The notes: generated from the sequence alone by a model not told the origin. A stretch of DNA of 64,000 bases from Lycium barbarum (GCF_019175385.1 NC_083339.1:82200120-82264119); one strand, 5' to 3'; counted from the stretch's first letter, positions 1 through 11,296 are shown. A program made the numbers and translations.

Positions 1-418
1 GCTAGGGTTAAGTAAAACCACTTTGAAATATAAAAAGCGAGCATTATTAAGTATATTTAATGAGTGACGGATGTATATAAGGTATATAGGAAGGATTTAT
101 AAAGAAATGAGTGGAAGAATTGGAGTAGTATGACTTTGGAGAAAGGATGGGTAATGTTTTGTGTGAACATTTTGGTCCAACTTGGGCGACGAATATCTCT
201 TAGCATATGGAGTGTTTTGTAGTGTAACAAAAGCCTAAAATGAAGTTCGTCGAGTCTCGTTTCCAACGCAACAAACCACTCACCGATATGACATCGGAGT
301 AGAGAATTATGGACGTTACAAATTTGACTGACAAAGCAGAAACGCTCGCTACAGTAACCGACCTGCTACAGTACTACTACAGTAAAAGGCTACAGTGACC
401 CGACCCGAATTTGACCCC

Positions 419-426
419 TATATAAA
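419..426 (+). promoter_or_regulatory. TATA box of LTR K1
   Basis: TATATAAA is followed by a short C-rich stretch, the arrangement of a plant Pol II core promoter. G has the same octamer at 32227-32234 at an equivalent place. Function is inferred. Confidence 0.55.
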
Positions 427-1440
427 GGGTAATAAACCCCATTTTCATTAGATTTTTCTATAAATTTCCATAAATTAGATGAGAGAGAGTAAGGGAATCA
501 AAAAGTGAGCAATTTTCAAGTAGCGGAGTAGTAGTTTAGGTCCGGGTAACGCATGGTTGTGATTCTAGTATTGTTTGCGGTGGATTTTAGCGTGGATATT
601 GAGGATATTGTTGTGTTAACAATAAAAAGGCATGAATCTTTCTCTTTTGGTATTATTTAACGCTTATTTACGGAGATAAAGCCGTTAAATAATGGTGTAG
701 CGAATTTGTGAAGGGAGAAATGGGATAAACACCGTGTGAGGTGTTTTATGGAATAATTTGATGTTACCAATGATGTTATTGATGTTGGTATTGATGTTGT
801 TGTTATTGGTTGCTGAATTACGAGTTTGGGCTAGGCATATAAACAGAGGAGATCCTAGCGAAATTTCGACAGATTCTAGAAAGATTTATTTGAACGATTA
901 AGACAAGCGTTGAGTGGTTAAAGTTAAGGCGACCAAAACGGTATGTTAAGGCTCGTCCCTTTCTTTCAAAGGCAGGATTCCTAAGTTATGATCCCATAAA
1001 TGTTTTCATAACCTCCTTAGTTTCAAAATCTAGAAGTTCATGACTCTTAAAGCTTCTTATGATGTTAAATGAAATATGTTCTATGATGATTGTGATGATG
1101 ATGATGATTCTCTTCTAGCAACTCCGAAGCTATGAGTAGAGAGCATTATGAGATTATTGAGCCATTCCATGTATCTTTTGATCTTACTTATTGTTGATGG
1201 TCTCATCTCATGTAATTCGTTCCTTCGAGGTGAGATATAGCGACGATAACGATTCTATTTTCAGTGCTGCCAAAGTTCATGATTCTTGAGACACCCGTGA
1301 CATTATCGATTTCATCTTACGATGGTTGACCCTTCAAGGAATGATATAGTGACAATGGTAATGCTAATGATGATGTTGATTTTATTTGTGTATTTTATGT
1401 GCATGTATGTATGTATGTATGCATTGCATCCTACTGATCA

Positions 1441-1668
1441 GCTGGGGATAACACCACGCCTACATAGTCGGGGCAAGATAATACCGTGCTTATATGGCCG
1501 GGCAAGATAGCACCGCCCCTATATGGTCAGGCAAGATAACACCGCGCCTATATGGTCGGGCAAGATAACACCGTGCCTTAATGGCCGGGCAAGATGCTAT
1601 ATATATTACCGTGCCTTATGGTCGGGCAAGATGCTATATATATTACCGTACCTTAACCGCCAAAAAAG
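1441..1668 (+). repeat. Tandem array of about 38 bp in K1
   Basis: About six to seven degenerate units share the core GGTCGGGCAAGATAACACCG followed by a short pyrimidine/TA segment. The later units gain a TATATATATTA insert. E has a single related motif around 37350. The array lies between the donor-like motif and the hairpin pair, as arrays do in other LTRs here. Confidence 0.75.
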
Positions 1669-2304
1669 ATATTATATATAGATATATATGGAAAAGTCTT
1701 TTTTTAAAAGCTAAGCATGCACGACATTTGCCTTAAAAAGGCATTCAGAGGCACAGGTTAATCTCTTTTATATTACTTTATCTTCATACGTTCATTATAT
1801 TATTTTTCATGTTCGGTATCACTTACAATATTACTATTCATGCCTTACATACTCAGTACATTATTCGTACTAATGTCCCTTCTTGTGGACGCTGCGTTCA
1901 TGCCTGCAAGTGTGGATAGACAAGAAGAGGCTCTTTCATCGTAGGCTGCCATCAGGTACCAGTTATGATTGGTGAGCTTCACTTCTTCCGGGAGCGCTGC
2001 CGAGTCTGGATGTATATATGTTTGTATAATTTTTGTTCAAGGCATGTCGGGGGCCTTGTCCCGACTTGAATACTTCAGTCATGTTCATAGAGGCTTTGCA
2101 GACAGTTCCTGTGTATAACATCGTTATGTTCTGTCAGTCGTTATATTGGCGTCGTGGGTCCATTAGACATATATTTGTACATGATATTACGTTCATATCT
2201 AGCCTTAGCCTTATTTTATCATTCGAGACATAGAGAATACAAGTTATATTTTGGTTCGCTCGGTTTCCATAAGGTGTCGGGTGCCAATCACACCTTAACA
2301 AGAC

Positions 2305-2990
2305 ATCTTTAGTGGCCTCTTTTGATTTATCGAGATTCGTTGTTTAGAACAAGAACTACAAGACCTTATACGCTTCCCAAGCCTAAATCCGGGGTTTCAC
2401 GTAATTTGGGCTAAAATTTTATGGAGGAAGTTGGGAGAATGTTATAGGGGGTTAGGGAAGGTTTGGGGAGGTGGTTGAATGAAATTAAGGGGTAAATCCC
2501 CTTTATATATTGGTCTAGGGTCGTTTTGCACCGACCTAGAACTTTCCGCGCACTGTAGCTGCGCGTGACGCGCGCACTGTAGCTGCGTGTTTCTGCTCTA
2601 CTAGCCTGACTTGTAACGTCCATAATTCTCAACTCCGACATCGTATCGATGAGCGATTTATTGTGTTGGAAACTAGACTTCATGAACTTCAATTTAGGCT
2701 TTTTCTTTACTTCAAAACTCCTCATACACTAAAATATATTCTTTCCCCAAGTTGGCTCATACTTTGTTGTTTAAAATAACACTCATCTTTTTCCAAAGTC
2801 ATGCTAACTCAACTCCTTCCACTCAATTCCTTACAGGAGCTTCCGGAATTCATCATATGCATCCTTTACTCATAAAATGTACTTAATAATGCTTCGTCCC
2901 TTATACTCCAAAGTTGTTTTACTTAGCCATACTTCAATATACTTACGCTTAAATTGGATAAGTGCTTCTCTGCAAGTACAGGGTGTGACA
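2305..2990 (-). mobile_element. K2: inverted LTR fragment, same family as K1
   Basis: Read on the minus strand it starts TGTCACACCC at 2990 and follows K1 closely through the segment around GAGAATTATGGACGTTACAA (K1 near 302-321) to a TATA box (2502-2509 on the minus strand). It ends near 2305, where K1 ends, so only the promoter-proximal part remains. K1 and K2 form a large imperfect inverted repeat. No target duplication was found. Confidence 0.65.
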
Positions 2991-3919
2991 AAGAATCTAC
3001 ATGCTAGCACTTTCAATGGCTTAAGATGTTGTTGGTTCTTGTAGGAGTGTTTTGATGTGATGCATATGACTTTTTGTGGTTGGAAATTATGGAAAATAGT
3101 TTGATTATTTTATAGTTGATGTTTCTATGCTTATATATATGTTGGTCATAAAAGTGATGACATAAGCTAGAGGAAAATTAGCCATAGAACACTTGAAAGG
3201 TTGTTTATAAAAATGTTGAGTAGTGTAGGTTGTCTTCATGTTGTTTAAGTGGAGTATAAAGCTAGAAATCACATGTATACGTATTGTTTTTATTATGTTA
3301 CTCAAGTTGTTGAATTAAAGCAAAGGATACTTAAGGATGACATGGGTTAAACGGGTTCCAATCCGAGCTTGCTGCTCGTCGTGGGATACTAATGACTTAT
3401 TGTTATATATATACTGTGCCTTGTTGTTGGTGATGTGCTTTTTGGGTTTCTCTGGTTTTTGTTGATATGTGGGGTTAAAGAAAGTCAATGTTGTAGGGGA
3501 GATGCTACCCAAATTTACTTAAATGAGCTACTAGCTTCGAGCTACAACTTAGTCCCTTCTTGACGCAAATCAAGGACCCTATTGTGTTAATGTAGATTAA
3601 AACATATTGTGTGCTGCGCTGGGAATGTTGTGGAGTCGAGGAGATTAAGGTATGTTAAGGCAACTTCTTTCAATCTTTTGGCATGATTCCAACGAACGAA
3701 TCGTAAATGAACGAATGATACTCATAAAAGACTCTATTCTTAGTAATTGTCGAAAGATTATGTTCATTATCTTTCATGATGTATTCTGATCCATAGCATT
3801 GATCCTTAAGTCTTATTGAAACGTATGTTGATGATGTTAGTTCCATAATGATAATTGTAGGTGTAATGACCTTACGTGACTCTGATAAAGTCATGATGTT
3901 CCTTTATGACTCTTGCACA

Positions 3920-3991
<72 letters not shown>

Positions 3992-4800
3992 ATGATATTG
4001 ATTCCCACAATGGCTTGACGGCGTTATGTATTCATATATATGGTACGACGGTGCTATAGACGCACCCCTGATCAGGCCGACATTGTGAGGATGATGATGA
4101 TGCCCACAGTGTCATGGCGGTACTATATGCGCGTATACATATTATATTATGATGGCTCTATATGCGCGTATATACTGTATTCATGCATATCATGGCACAC
4201 AGTAGGAATACGGAGCCAAGGTTGAGTTTCTTATTCCTATATTACATTGATGTATTTTTTTATGTTGTTATCTGCCTTACATACTCGGTACTTTATTCGT
4301 AATGACATCCCTTTGCCTCGGGACATTGTGTTTCATGCCCACACATCCCAATAGACATATTGATAGTCCTCCTAGTAGGGTCCTAGCTCAGCAGAAGGTG
4401 TTTTTGCACTCCATTTGCTCAATAGTCTCTTTGGTGGGTCAGTATACTTATGTACATATGTTTTTGGTTATACCGGGGCCCTGTCCGGACCTCATGATGT
4501 TTATGTAATCCTTAGAGGCTTGTAGACAGATGTCATGTATATAGATGTTTTGAGTGGCCTTGTCGGCCTGTGGTTTTTGAGGTACGAATGTTCATATCGG
4601 CCTTGGAGGCCCGTGTATCTCATGTATAGCCTATTGGGGTCGTTCTTTGTTGTGTACTCCTTATGTTTTATTTAGATTGTCTCATGACGGCTCTTCCAGC
4701 CCACTTATGTCTATTGTTATAGTTACTGATGTATGTCATCTTTGTGCTCGGTATATTAGGTCCGGGTGCCCGTCACGGCCCTCCGATTTGGGTCGTGACA
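2991..4800 (+). mobile_element. L: 5'-truncated LTR
   Basis: The right edge is clear: the sequence ends GGGTCGTGACA at 4800 and a primer-binding site follows. It contains a donor-like TTAAGGTATGTTAAGG (GT at 3650), an (AT)n tract, a degenerate hairpin TCGGTAC/GTAATGA (4285-4305), and a third hairpin CCGG/CCGG (4473-4488). No LTR start is visible at the left, where K2 abuts. No second LTR of this element is in the window. Confidence 0.65.
3922..3983. repeat. (AT)n microsatellite in L
   Basis: An almost pure AT dinucleotide run of about 60 bases. It sits between the donor-like motif and the hairpin pair of LTR L. Confidence 0.9.
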
Positions 4801-4804
4801 AATT

Positions 4805-4815
4805 TGGTATCAGAG
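4805..4815 (+). other. Primer-binding site of L
   Basis: TGGTATCAGAG is complementary to the 3' end of plant initiator tRNA-Met, the usual primer of gypsy and copia elements. It lies 4 bases after the LTR end, which fixes L's orientation and its LTR boundary. Confidence 0.85.
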
Positions 4816-5015
4816 TAGGCCAGTCCTAGAGATGTTTACAACCTGTGTCTAGTAAAGTCTTGTTTATGGGTGTGTTGTGCGCCACATTTATAAGCACGAG
4901 GATGTCGGGCATTTAAGATGGTTACCTTTCCTTCTTGTTCTAGATCGTGATATAGAGCTGAGTCATAAGAAATGAAATTCTTAACCATTACCCTTGTTTA
5001 TTTTATAGTCAGGAG

Positions 5016-5647
5016 ATGACTTCTGCTGGAAGGACTATAGATGATGATGGAAGTATGAGTGAGTTACTCCATAGAGGAAGACCCATATGAGGCTATGACA
5101 ACTATAGTATCGATCCGTCTGAGATTGGAGATGAGTCATCATTCGGGGTGGTTATGACCTTAGTAATATTGGAGGAACAAGGGAGAGCTCCAGTATCACT
5201 AGCTCCACTTGTAGCCCCAGCTGAGCAGGAGGAAAGGAGGGTAGTGCTGATTTTGACACAATTGGTTGATTCCTGGACTCTGTACCATGATAGAGCTCTT
5301 AAGGATATGGGGTCCTCTGAGGGGTTGAGAAGACCGCAGTCATAGGAATCCATTAATCAGGACTAGCCATGCCTACAGGACATGATCTAGACGAAGGTAG
5401 CAGCTTGATTAGGGGAGCTAGAATAGTGGGTACATACATAGGGTCCCCAAATGGCAACAGGCAACGAATAAAAAGGCAACAGACTAGACTACTTCCCATA
5501 TTTATACCAGTCCAGGGCTCTCGAGGAAGGCCATGGAAAGATTTATGTACATCAGGACACTTGGACCAGGGTGATGCAGGTCGAGTGAGATCACTATGTT
5601 GTCCGTGCGGCCGGGCACATACCGGGCCTTGTTGTATGAGTGTTTAG
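5016..5647 (+). pseudogene. Decayed gag remnant of L
   Basis: The ATG at 5016 lies 8 bases after an acceptor-like TTTATTTTATAG. The reading frame has a stop within about 25 codons and then resumes as a Pro/Ala/Glu-rich stretch. It includes LILTQLVDSW, like the gag segment LLTQLVAAQ in E. Near 5600, in another frame, CCPCGRAHTGPC resembles the Cys/His segment that precedes the zinc knuckle in A, B and E. Most of the gag core is missing, so the remnant is internally deleted. Confidence 0.55.
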
Positions 5648-6225
5648 CGTCCACGCCAATACGATATTAAATTGCAAGATTCTTAGAAGAGTAATTATAT
5701 TATGTGTGAGCATTAACAAGATCAAAATGGCCGGGAAACAGGTTAAAGAACAACACATGTTACTCAATGAGTTATAGATTGATAGGAAACTTTATTATCC
5801 ATAGTCCAATATCGGCAAAGTTGTCATGAAACTACATAAGTGTAAAGATATAAGAATCATGGACTGTCAGGGGGATGTATAAGGCGGATGGTAAGATCAA
5901 GATGCGAATGATATCTTTCCGGAATTATTACGACTATAGGTTTATCAAGTATGTAATGCAATTGAGTGATTAGTGGGGAAAGCAAGAAGATGTTTAGCGG
6001 AGACCATTCGGAAAAGGATAAGGAGTAATGATTCATGAAGGGTAGAGATGAAATAAAGGAGGGATAGAACGTGAATAATTTTGAGACTACGAAGTAATGT
6101 AAGATACGTTCACCATCAAGGGTGAATTAGTAATCTAAAGAAGGCCTACCAGAAGGTCAATTAATTAGGTAATCGAGAGACGTTGTTATTGGTAGATGAC
6201 TTAGGATGAATTTGAGCTAAGGTAT
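5648..6225 (+). other. Unassigned interior of L
   Basis: No coding frame, repeat or RNA gene recognised. It is A/G-rich with many stops in all frames and probably represents decayed interior of L up to the insertion of C. Confidence 0.3.
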
Positions 6226-6494
6226 TGTTACGACCCATTTTGGCATAAGCCGTGCGGGCACTTACCTTTTCTATCTCGATAAGCGAACCCTTAGCCCAAC
6301 GATAAATAAAGACATAAATAATTAAATCGAGCAATGGAATAGAAATAAATACGTAAGTCTCACGATATATATATATATATATATTAGAGTACGGAATAAT
6401 AATAATACACCCAGGGTCTAGTCTAAGTAATACAAGAGCATCTAAAAGGGAAATAATACAAGTCTGAAATAATAATACATAAAGTGTCTATGTC
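6226..6494 (-). mobile_element. C 3' LTR, part 1
   Basis: Starts TGTTACGACCC and matches 61908 onward, including the TTTTGGCATAAGCCGTGCGG block and the GATAAATAAAGACATAAAT block. It stops at the ATGTC duplication (6490-6494) where B entered. It contains a short (AT)n near 6368-6384. Confidence 0.8.
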
Positions 6495-6607
6495 TATTAC
6501 ACACCGAAAAATTTCGCGTTACCATGACTGTAGACGGCTTAGTATAAGCTCAAGGGAGAGCGAAGTTATACAAGGATCAGGGATGAAGATTATATGATCG
6601 GATTATA

Positions 6608-6608
6608 A

Positions 6609-6663
<55 letters not shown>
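6608..6663. repeat. (AT)n microsatellite in B 5' LTR
   Basis: Pure AT run of about 54 bases. The 3' LTR has a shorter run at the same place (11412-11436), so the tract changed length after insertion. Confidence 0.9.
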
Positions 6664-6668
<5 letters not shown>

Positions 6669-7113
6669 GACATTTGGAGATCGTATGGAGTAAATCAGTT
6701 AACACGTTACTTGATGAATAGCCCTCGTAACCGTATGATAACGGGGGCTCACATGTTGGGATTTTATAAAGGACACAAGAAAAGTGATATAAGTAGTACA
6801 TGGGAAGTTGAGCAAGTTTCAAGAAGGACCTTAAGCCAAATATGGGCATAAGTCCTCCAAAAGGATGATTTAAGGATACGTTTTCGGATAATCTGAATTG
6901 GAGGGGCCAAAACGCTATTATATGTTTCGAATTTGGAAACGCACCAAAAATAAAAGTTGTATATAATTGAAAGATCTCTCCAACCATAGGTCGTGGGTCT
7001 TCATATGATATCGGGATCAAGAGTTATGACCATTTTAAGATAAAGACTCCAAGCTACCAAATGGCTTCCGCGGGTCCCACTTGAAAAGGTCAGTGGAACC
7101 GACTTATGAGGGG

Positions 7114-7121
7114 TATAAATA
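7114..7121 (+). promoter_or_regulatory. TATA box of B 5' LTR
   Basis: TATAAATA sits within GGGGTATAAATACCCC, a perfect 16-base palindrome, and is preserved in the 3' LTR at 11879-11886. Confidence 0.6.
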
Positions 7122-8057
7122 CCCCATTAACACCATTTTTTCATCATTTTTAAATTCTCAATAGTCCTAGAAACTTTCGAACACATCCCCCAAACATTTA
7201 TAGACCATTAAATTAAGAAGTTAACAAGATTACACTAAACTAGTCCATGAAAGGTGATTGTTCTTGCTTCTACTCGATGTTGCGGTGAGTTTGGTCTTGA
7301 AGAAAGTTGGTGTGGCTAAATTTCTTCAAGTATAAGGTATGTTCTTCATCCTATTTCTTATGTGAGTTAATTTGAAGGTTTAACAAGTCTTAAAAGTGAA
7401 AATAATTATGGAGGAAAGGTCATAAAGTGTTGTGTTTATGAACTGTTTTGAGCATGTTGTGGCCATATGGCTGGGCTGATTTACATGTATAGAGACGGTA
7501 TATAATTTTGTTGGTGAATTGGTCATATTATGCTCCTTGATTGGGAGGAAAGGAAGTTTATATTGTTGTTGTATGTTGAAAAACATCGTATGGGATGTTT
7601 ATGGAATATATTGGTAATAGTGTTGTTGATGTTGGTATTGTTGTTGTTGTTGTTGGTTGCTGAATTGAGATTTCGGGCTAGGGATATAAGCAGGGGAGAT
7701 GCTGCCTGAATTTTGGCAGATTCTGAAGGAGTTTGGTTTAAGGACTTGAGATAGGAATATGGCGATAAGTCTAACGGTAGTATAATTTCTCTTGAATGTA
7801 TATTAGCAAGTTCGGGAGAATAAGCATTAATTCATAGGAGATCAATCCGGTATGTTAAGGTTAAACCTTTCTTTCAAAGGCATGATTACTATGTTTTGAT
7901 TGCATACTTGACATCCATAATATTTTTAACCCTAGAAATGCCAGAAGTCTATAATTTCTGAAGATTCTTATGCTGACTCCAATCCTAGAGATTTCCAATT
8001 TTAAGGTTCTAGATGATATCATGACGTGACTGAGCGTGCTAAATAATTCTGGATTAT

Positions 8058-8260
8058 ATTTAGAATATGTGGCCTCAGCTTATGTCTGAGTGTGCTACAT
8101 AATATGAGGCCTCACCTTATGTTTGAGCGTGCTACAGAATATGTGGCCTCGGCTTATGCCTGAGCGTGCTACATAACATGTGACCTCAGCTTATGTCTGA
8201 GCATGCCACATATTTCCTGCTTATATTCAGGATATGTGGCCTCAGCTTATGTTATGGATC
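8058..8260 (+). repeat. Array of about 43 bp hairpin units in B 5' LTR
   Basis: About five degenerate units read ATGTGGCCTCAG, CTTATGT, CTGAGCGTGC, TACAT. Each is an imperfect inverted repeat: CTCAG pairs with CTGAG around a 7-base loop, and ATGTGG with CTACAT or CCACAT outside it. The clearest unit is near 8177-8211. The same array is in the 3' LTR (22478-22665). Confidence 0.8.
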
Positions 8261-8816
8261 ATTCACAGTGACACATTATAGTGGTGATGATTATGGTAGT
8301 GATGAAAATCCTTATTATCAAAACGGACCCAGTAAATAAACGAACTCCAAAGATTCTATTCCTAGATAGTGTAGGGATATTCGTATCTTTCACCTCTTAA
8401 GTCCTGAAGGGGCGCCCATAAGTTGTATGATTTCCTAATGTAGTCTAATTCCCGAAGGGGCTATTCAAAAAGTTTCCTTATTAATTTGCATTTTACATTT
8501 AATTTTTGAGTCTTGAAGGAGACAAATGAAAAGGGGAAGAAGTTCCCATTTTTAAGAAAAGGGAATAATTTCCCGTTTTGAATTAAAGTTGCTCCGAAGG
8601 GAGTCTTTTGATGGTTTCCAAATATTTTCACGCATTTGCATATTTACATACATGCACGACATCATTTCATGGGGAAGGGGAAAAGGGCTAAGGCGTTATA
8701 TTCGCAAACTACATGATCAGCTGGTATACGATGATTATGATTCCCGAAGGGGCCATTATGATATTATGCCCGAAGGGGCTGCGAGCAGGGCGAAGACGTG
8801 CATTTTATATATATAG

Positions 8817-8863
8817 CCACACACACACACACACACACATACACACACACACACACACACACA
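8817..8863. repeat. (CA)n microsatellite in B 5' LTR
   Basis: CA run interrupted by one T. It is missing from the 3' LTR near 23200, where a second copy of a GAAGGGGCT segment stands instead. Confidence 0.9.
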
Positions 8864-9478
8864 TACTCATGATGCATTAAAAGTTCATATGCACATACAT
8901 GTTTATCAGTGTTGATTACAGGTACAGATTGAGTCAGTTACCCATTTATCATCCGAGTTTAGATACATTGTTTCAGTTCTGCCTTGCATACTCGGTACAT
9001 TATCTGTCCTGACTCCCCTATCGTTCGGGTGCTGCGTTTCATGCCCGCAAGTACAGATACCCAGATTGGTGATCCTCCAGCTTAGGACTTCGGCTCAGCT
9101 GCTTGGAGATATCCATTGTTCCGAAGCTTGAGTCATTTTGGTATAGATCCTTTTGACATAGGCTTTGTTATTCTCTTAGAGGTCTGTAGACATATGTGGG
9201 TTGTGTATATATGATTTGGTCAGCTATACAAATGTAGTTCGTTTTGAATATTTTGGTATATAGTGGTAGCCTTGCCGGCTTGCATATTTTGTTTTGTTTA
9301 GTTAACTGTGACTCCTCAGGAGACAGGTTCATTATTATATATAGCATTATGAGTCTACAGCGGGCTTATGCAGATTTCCACGTTGTCCTTGTTATTAGTC
9401 TGATTATATCTAACTGGTTCGCACGAGTGTCCAACTCGGACACTAGTCATGGCCGATCGGTTTGGGTGTTTACAGAAG

Positions 9479-9490
9479 TGGCATCAAAGC
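9479..9490 (+). other. Decayed primer-binding site of B
   Basis: TGGCATCAAAGC, 4 bases after the 5' LTR, differs from the initiator tRNA-Met complement TGGTATCAGAGC at two positions, both transitions. The site is therefore probably weakened. Confidence 0.75.
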
Positions 9491-9677
9491 AGTTCATCCT
9501 CGGAGTGTCTACAGATTGTGTCTCGTAGAGTCTTGTTTATCGGTGTGTTGTGCACTACATGTATAAAAGGAAGCTACAGGATTTTTAGGATGTTATCTTT
9601 CCTTCTTACTCTAGATCGTGCGTTTGAGCTATGTTATTAGAATAATCCCTGTCTAATGAATTGTTGTGTTTCCAGCT
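9491..9677 (+). promoter_or_regulatory. Conserved leader of B
   Basis: This untranslated stretch matches the same interval in L, E and D, including AGAGTCTTGTTTAT and the later CTCTAGATCGTG. Its end, TTGTTGTGTTTCCAG, is acceptor-like and lies 2 bases before the gag ATG at 9678. A packaging role is inferred from position and conservation. Confidence 0.55.
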
Positions 9678-11060
9678 ATGCCTCGAAAGAGAGAGATAGC
9701 TTCCTAGAAGGGAAAAACAGTAGTAGGGGATGCTAGTCAGACTCGGAGAGTTACTAGGGCCCATGCCCAGTTTATACCCGAGATGGTAGTCCATTCAGCA
9801 AGCTCTGCTACATCGCCACCTCCAGAGGAGCTTAGAGCAGCAGCAGCTCCAGTCCAGTGGACAGCGCCGCCTCCAGCTCACGAGGCCCCAGTACCGAGCC
9901 TCCAGCTCCTCAACCAGGGGCGGAGGATAGGGCCATAAGAGATACAGTTCAGTTGCTGACCAGAATAGTGGCAGGGCAGGCTCACAGGCATGGACCAGGA
10001 GTTGACTATACGGATAGGTATAATAGCTTGAGGGTTCGTGACTTCTTGAATTGTAATCCTCTAGAGTTTTTCGGGTCAAAGCCCGAGGATGATCCACATG
10101 AGTTTATTCGGCAGATGCAGTGTACATTGAGGATAATGAGGGCTTCTAAGACTGAGTCTGTTGAGTTGGTTTTGTATCGATTGTGGGATGTAGCTGTTAA
10201 TTAGTATGAATCTTGGGAGTTAGCTCAGGGCGAGGATGCTCCTCCAGCAGCATAGAATGAGTTTGTGGAGGCTTTCCTTTGCCATTTCCTACCTCCAAAG
10301 ATGAGGCGAGCTAGAGTTGATAGATTTTTGCAATTGAGGCAGAATGGCAGGAGTGTTCAAAAGTACAACCTTGAGTTTGATTCGTTGGCTAGGTATGCGC
10401 CAACTATTGTAGCTAATATGGCAGATAGAGTGCATCGTTATGTGATGGGACTAGACCATTATCTGATTGATGGTTGTATAGTAGTGGCTCTTCAGTCAGG
10501 TATGGATATTGCTCGGGTACAGGCATAAGCGCAGGGGGTAGAGGATCGATACAGGGGACGTCAGCCAGATAGAGATCATGACATAGGTCAGCATAAGAGG
10601 GCTCGATCTTTAGATGTTGCTGGTGAATTTAGAGAATGTCTGAGGCAACAGTATTCTAGATACCCAGCTTATCCTACAGCCAGTGCACCTCCACAATTTC
10701 GAGGATCTCAGTACGATAGAGTTACTTATTCTAGACAAGGGCAGAATTCTCGCACTACAGGTTTCCAGCAGCAGAGGGGCTTAGGACAGGAGATGCCACC
10801 TCCCCCATAGTGTGCTATTTGTGGTAAGAACCACTCGGGACTGTGTCATCGGGATGCATGTTATACTTGTGGGAACCCTGGTCATTTTGCTAGGGAGTGC
10901 CCAATGAGAGTTGGGGACGGTACGATGCAAATAGAAGGATCGATTGCCGCATCATCACCTTCGGTGCGCGCTCGAGAGGAAGGACTTCAGCCATCAGTTA
11001 GCAGAGGCAGAGGTAAAGGAGGAACGTCTAGCCTGGTGGTGGTCAGAACCACATATACGC
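9678..11060 (+). pseudogene. gag pseudogene of B
   Basis: Gag forms the virus-like particle and binds genomic RNA. The ATG at 9678 opens a frame with an early TAG and a frameshift near 9880. From 9857 the product runs in one frame: the NPLEFFGSKPEDDPHEF capsid core, LPPKMRRARVDRFLQLRQ, an AICGKNHSGLC segment and a zinc knuckle CYTCGNPGHFAREC (CX2CX4HX4C). In-frame stops at about 10202, 10253, 10526 and 10808 are all TAG or TAA where Gln is expected, consistent with C-to-T changes. No protease or RT follows. Confidence 0.85.
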
Positions 11061-11283
11061 TTTGACTAGGCATCAGGATCTGGAGCAGCTACCTTATGCT
11101 GATACAGGTATAATTACTATTTATATGTGGCTAAAAAGTTATTATTACGTATAGTGGCTGGTGTGGTATGGTGTATTCTAGCTTACTGTGTCACAGGTCA
11201 GTAGTATTATAGTTATCGAGGTAAGTCTGCAGGAATTTCCATAGAGATTCCTAAGAGTTTAACATTCTAGGACGAATGTTTCT
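11061..11283 (+). other. Residual interior of B after gag
   Basis: Short noncoding remnant, including AACATTCTAGGACGAATGTT just before the polypurine tract, like the end of E's interior (43325-43343). Roughly 4 kb of pol expected here is absent, so a deletion joined the gag end to the 3' end of the interior. Confidence 0.5.
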
Positions 11284-11296
11284 AAGGGGGGAGGGA
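11284..11296 (+). other. Polypurine tract of B
   Basis: AAGGGGGGAGGGA directly precedes the TGTTACAT start of the 3' LTR, the place where plus-strand synthesis is primed in LTR retrotransposons. Confidence 0.85.

Larger units (their letters stand above)
1..2300 (+). mobile_element. K1: LTR of a gypsy-type element, 5' edge outside window
   Basis: This is a long noncoding LTR in plus orientation. Its first bases match the reverse complement of K2 (2305-2990) from about 60 bases inside the LTR start, so the true start lies left of the window. It carries a TATA box (419-426), a splice-donor-like GGTATGTTAAGGC at 940, a tandem array (1441-1668), the hairpin pair TCAGTAC/GTACTAA (1853-1873), and a third hairpin GTCGGG/CCCGAC (2046-2065). 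Its 3' part resembles the end of G. The end near 2300 is approximate, because the usual terminal TGACA is not clear. Confidence 0.7.
6495..9474 (+). mobile_element. B 5' LTR
   Basis: It begins TATTACAC (TG mutated to TA; the 3' LTR has TGTTACAT) and ends GGGTGTTTACA, against GGGTCGTGACA in the 3' LTR. It contains an (AT)n run (6608-6663), TATA box (7114-7121), donor-like AAGGTATGTTC (GT at 7336) and GGTATGTTAAGG (GT at 7851), a hairpin array (8058-8260), scattered CCGAAGG hairpins (8400-8780), a (CA)n run, and a decayed copy of the hairpin pair near 8990-9030. Confidence 0.85.

Noticed and set aside
6577..7020. 147-residue open frame on the minus strand in B LTR
   Set aside because: It ends in an AT-run translation, lies antisense within an LTR, and the 3' LTR copy does not preserve it.
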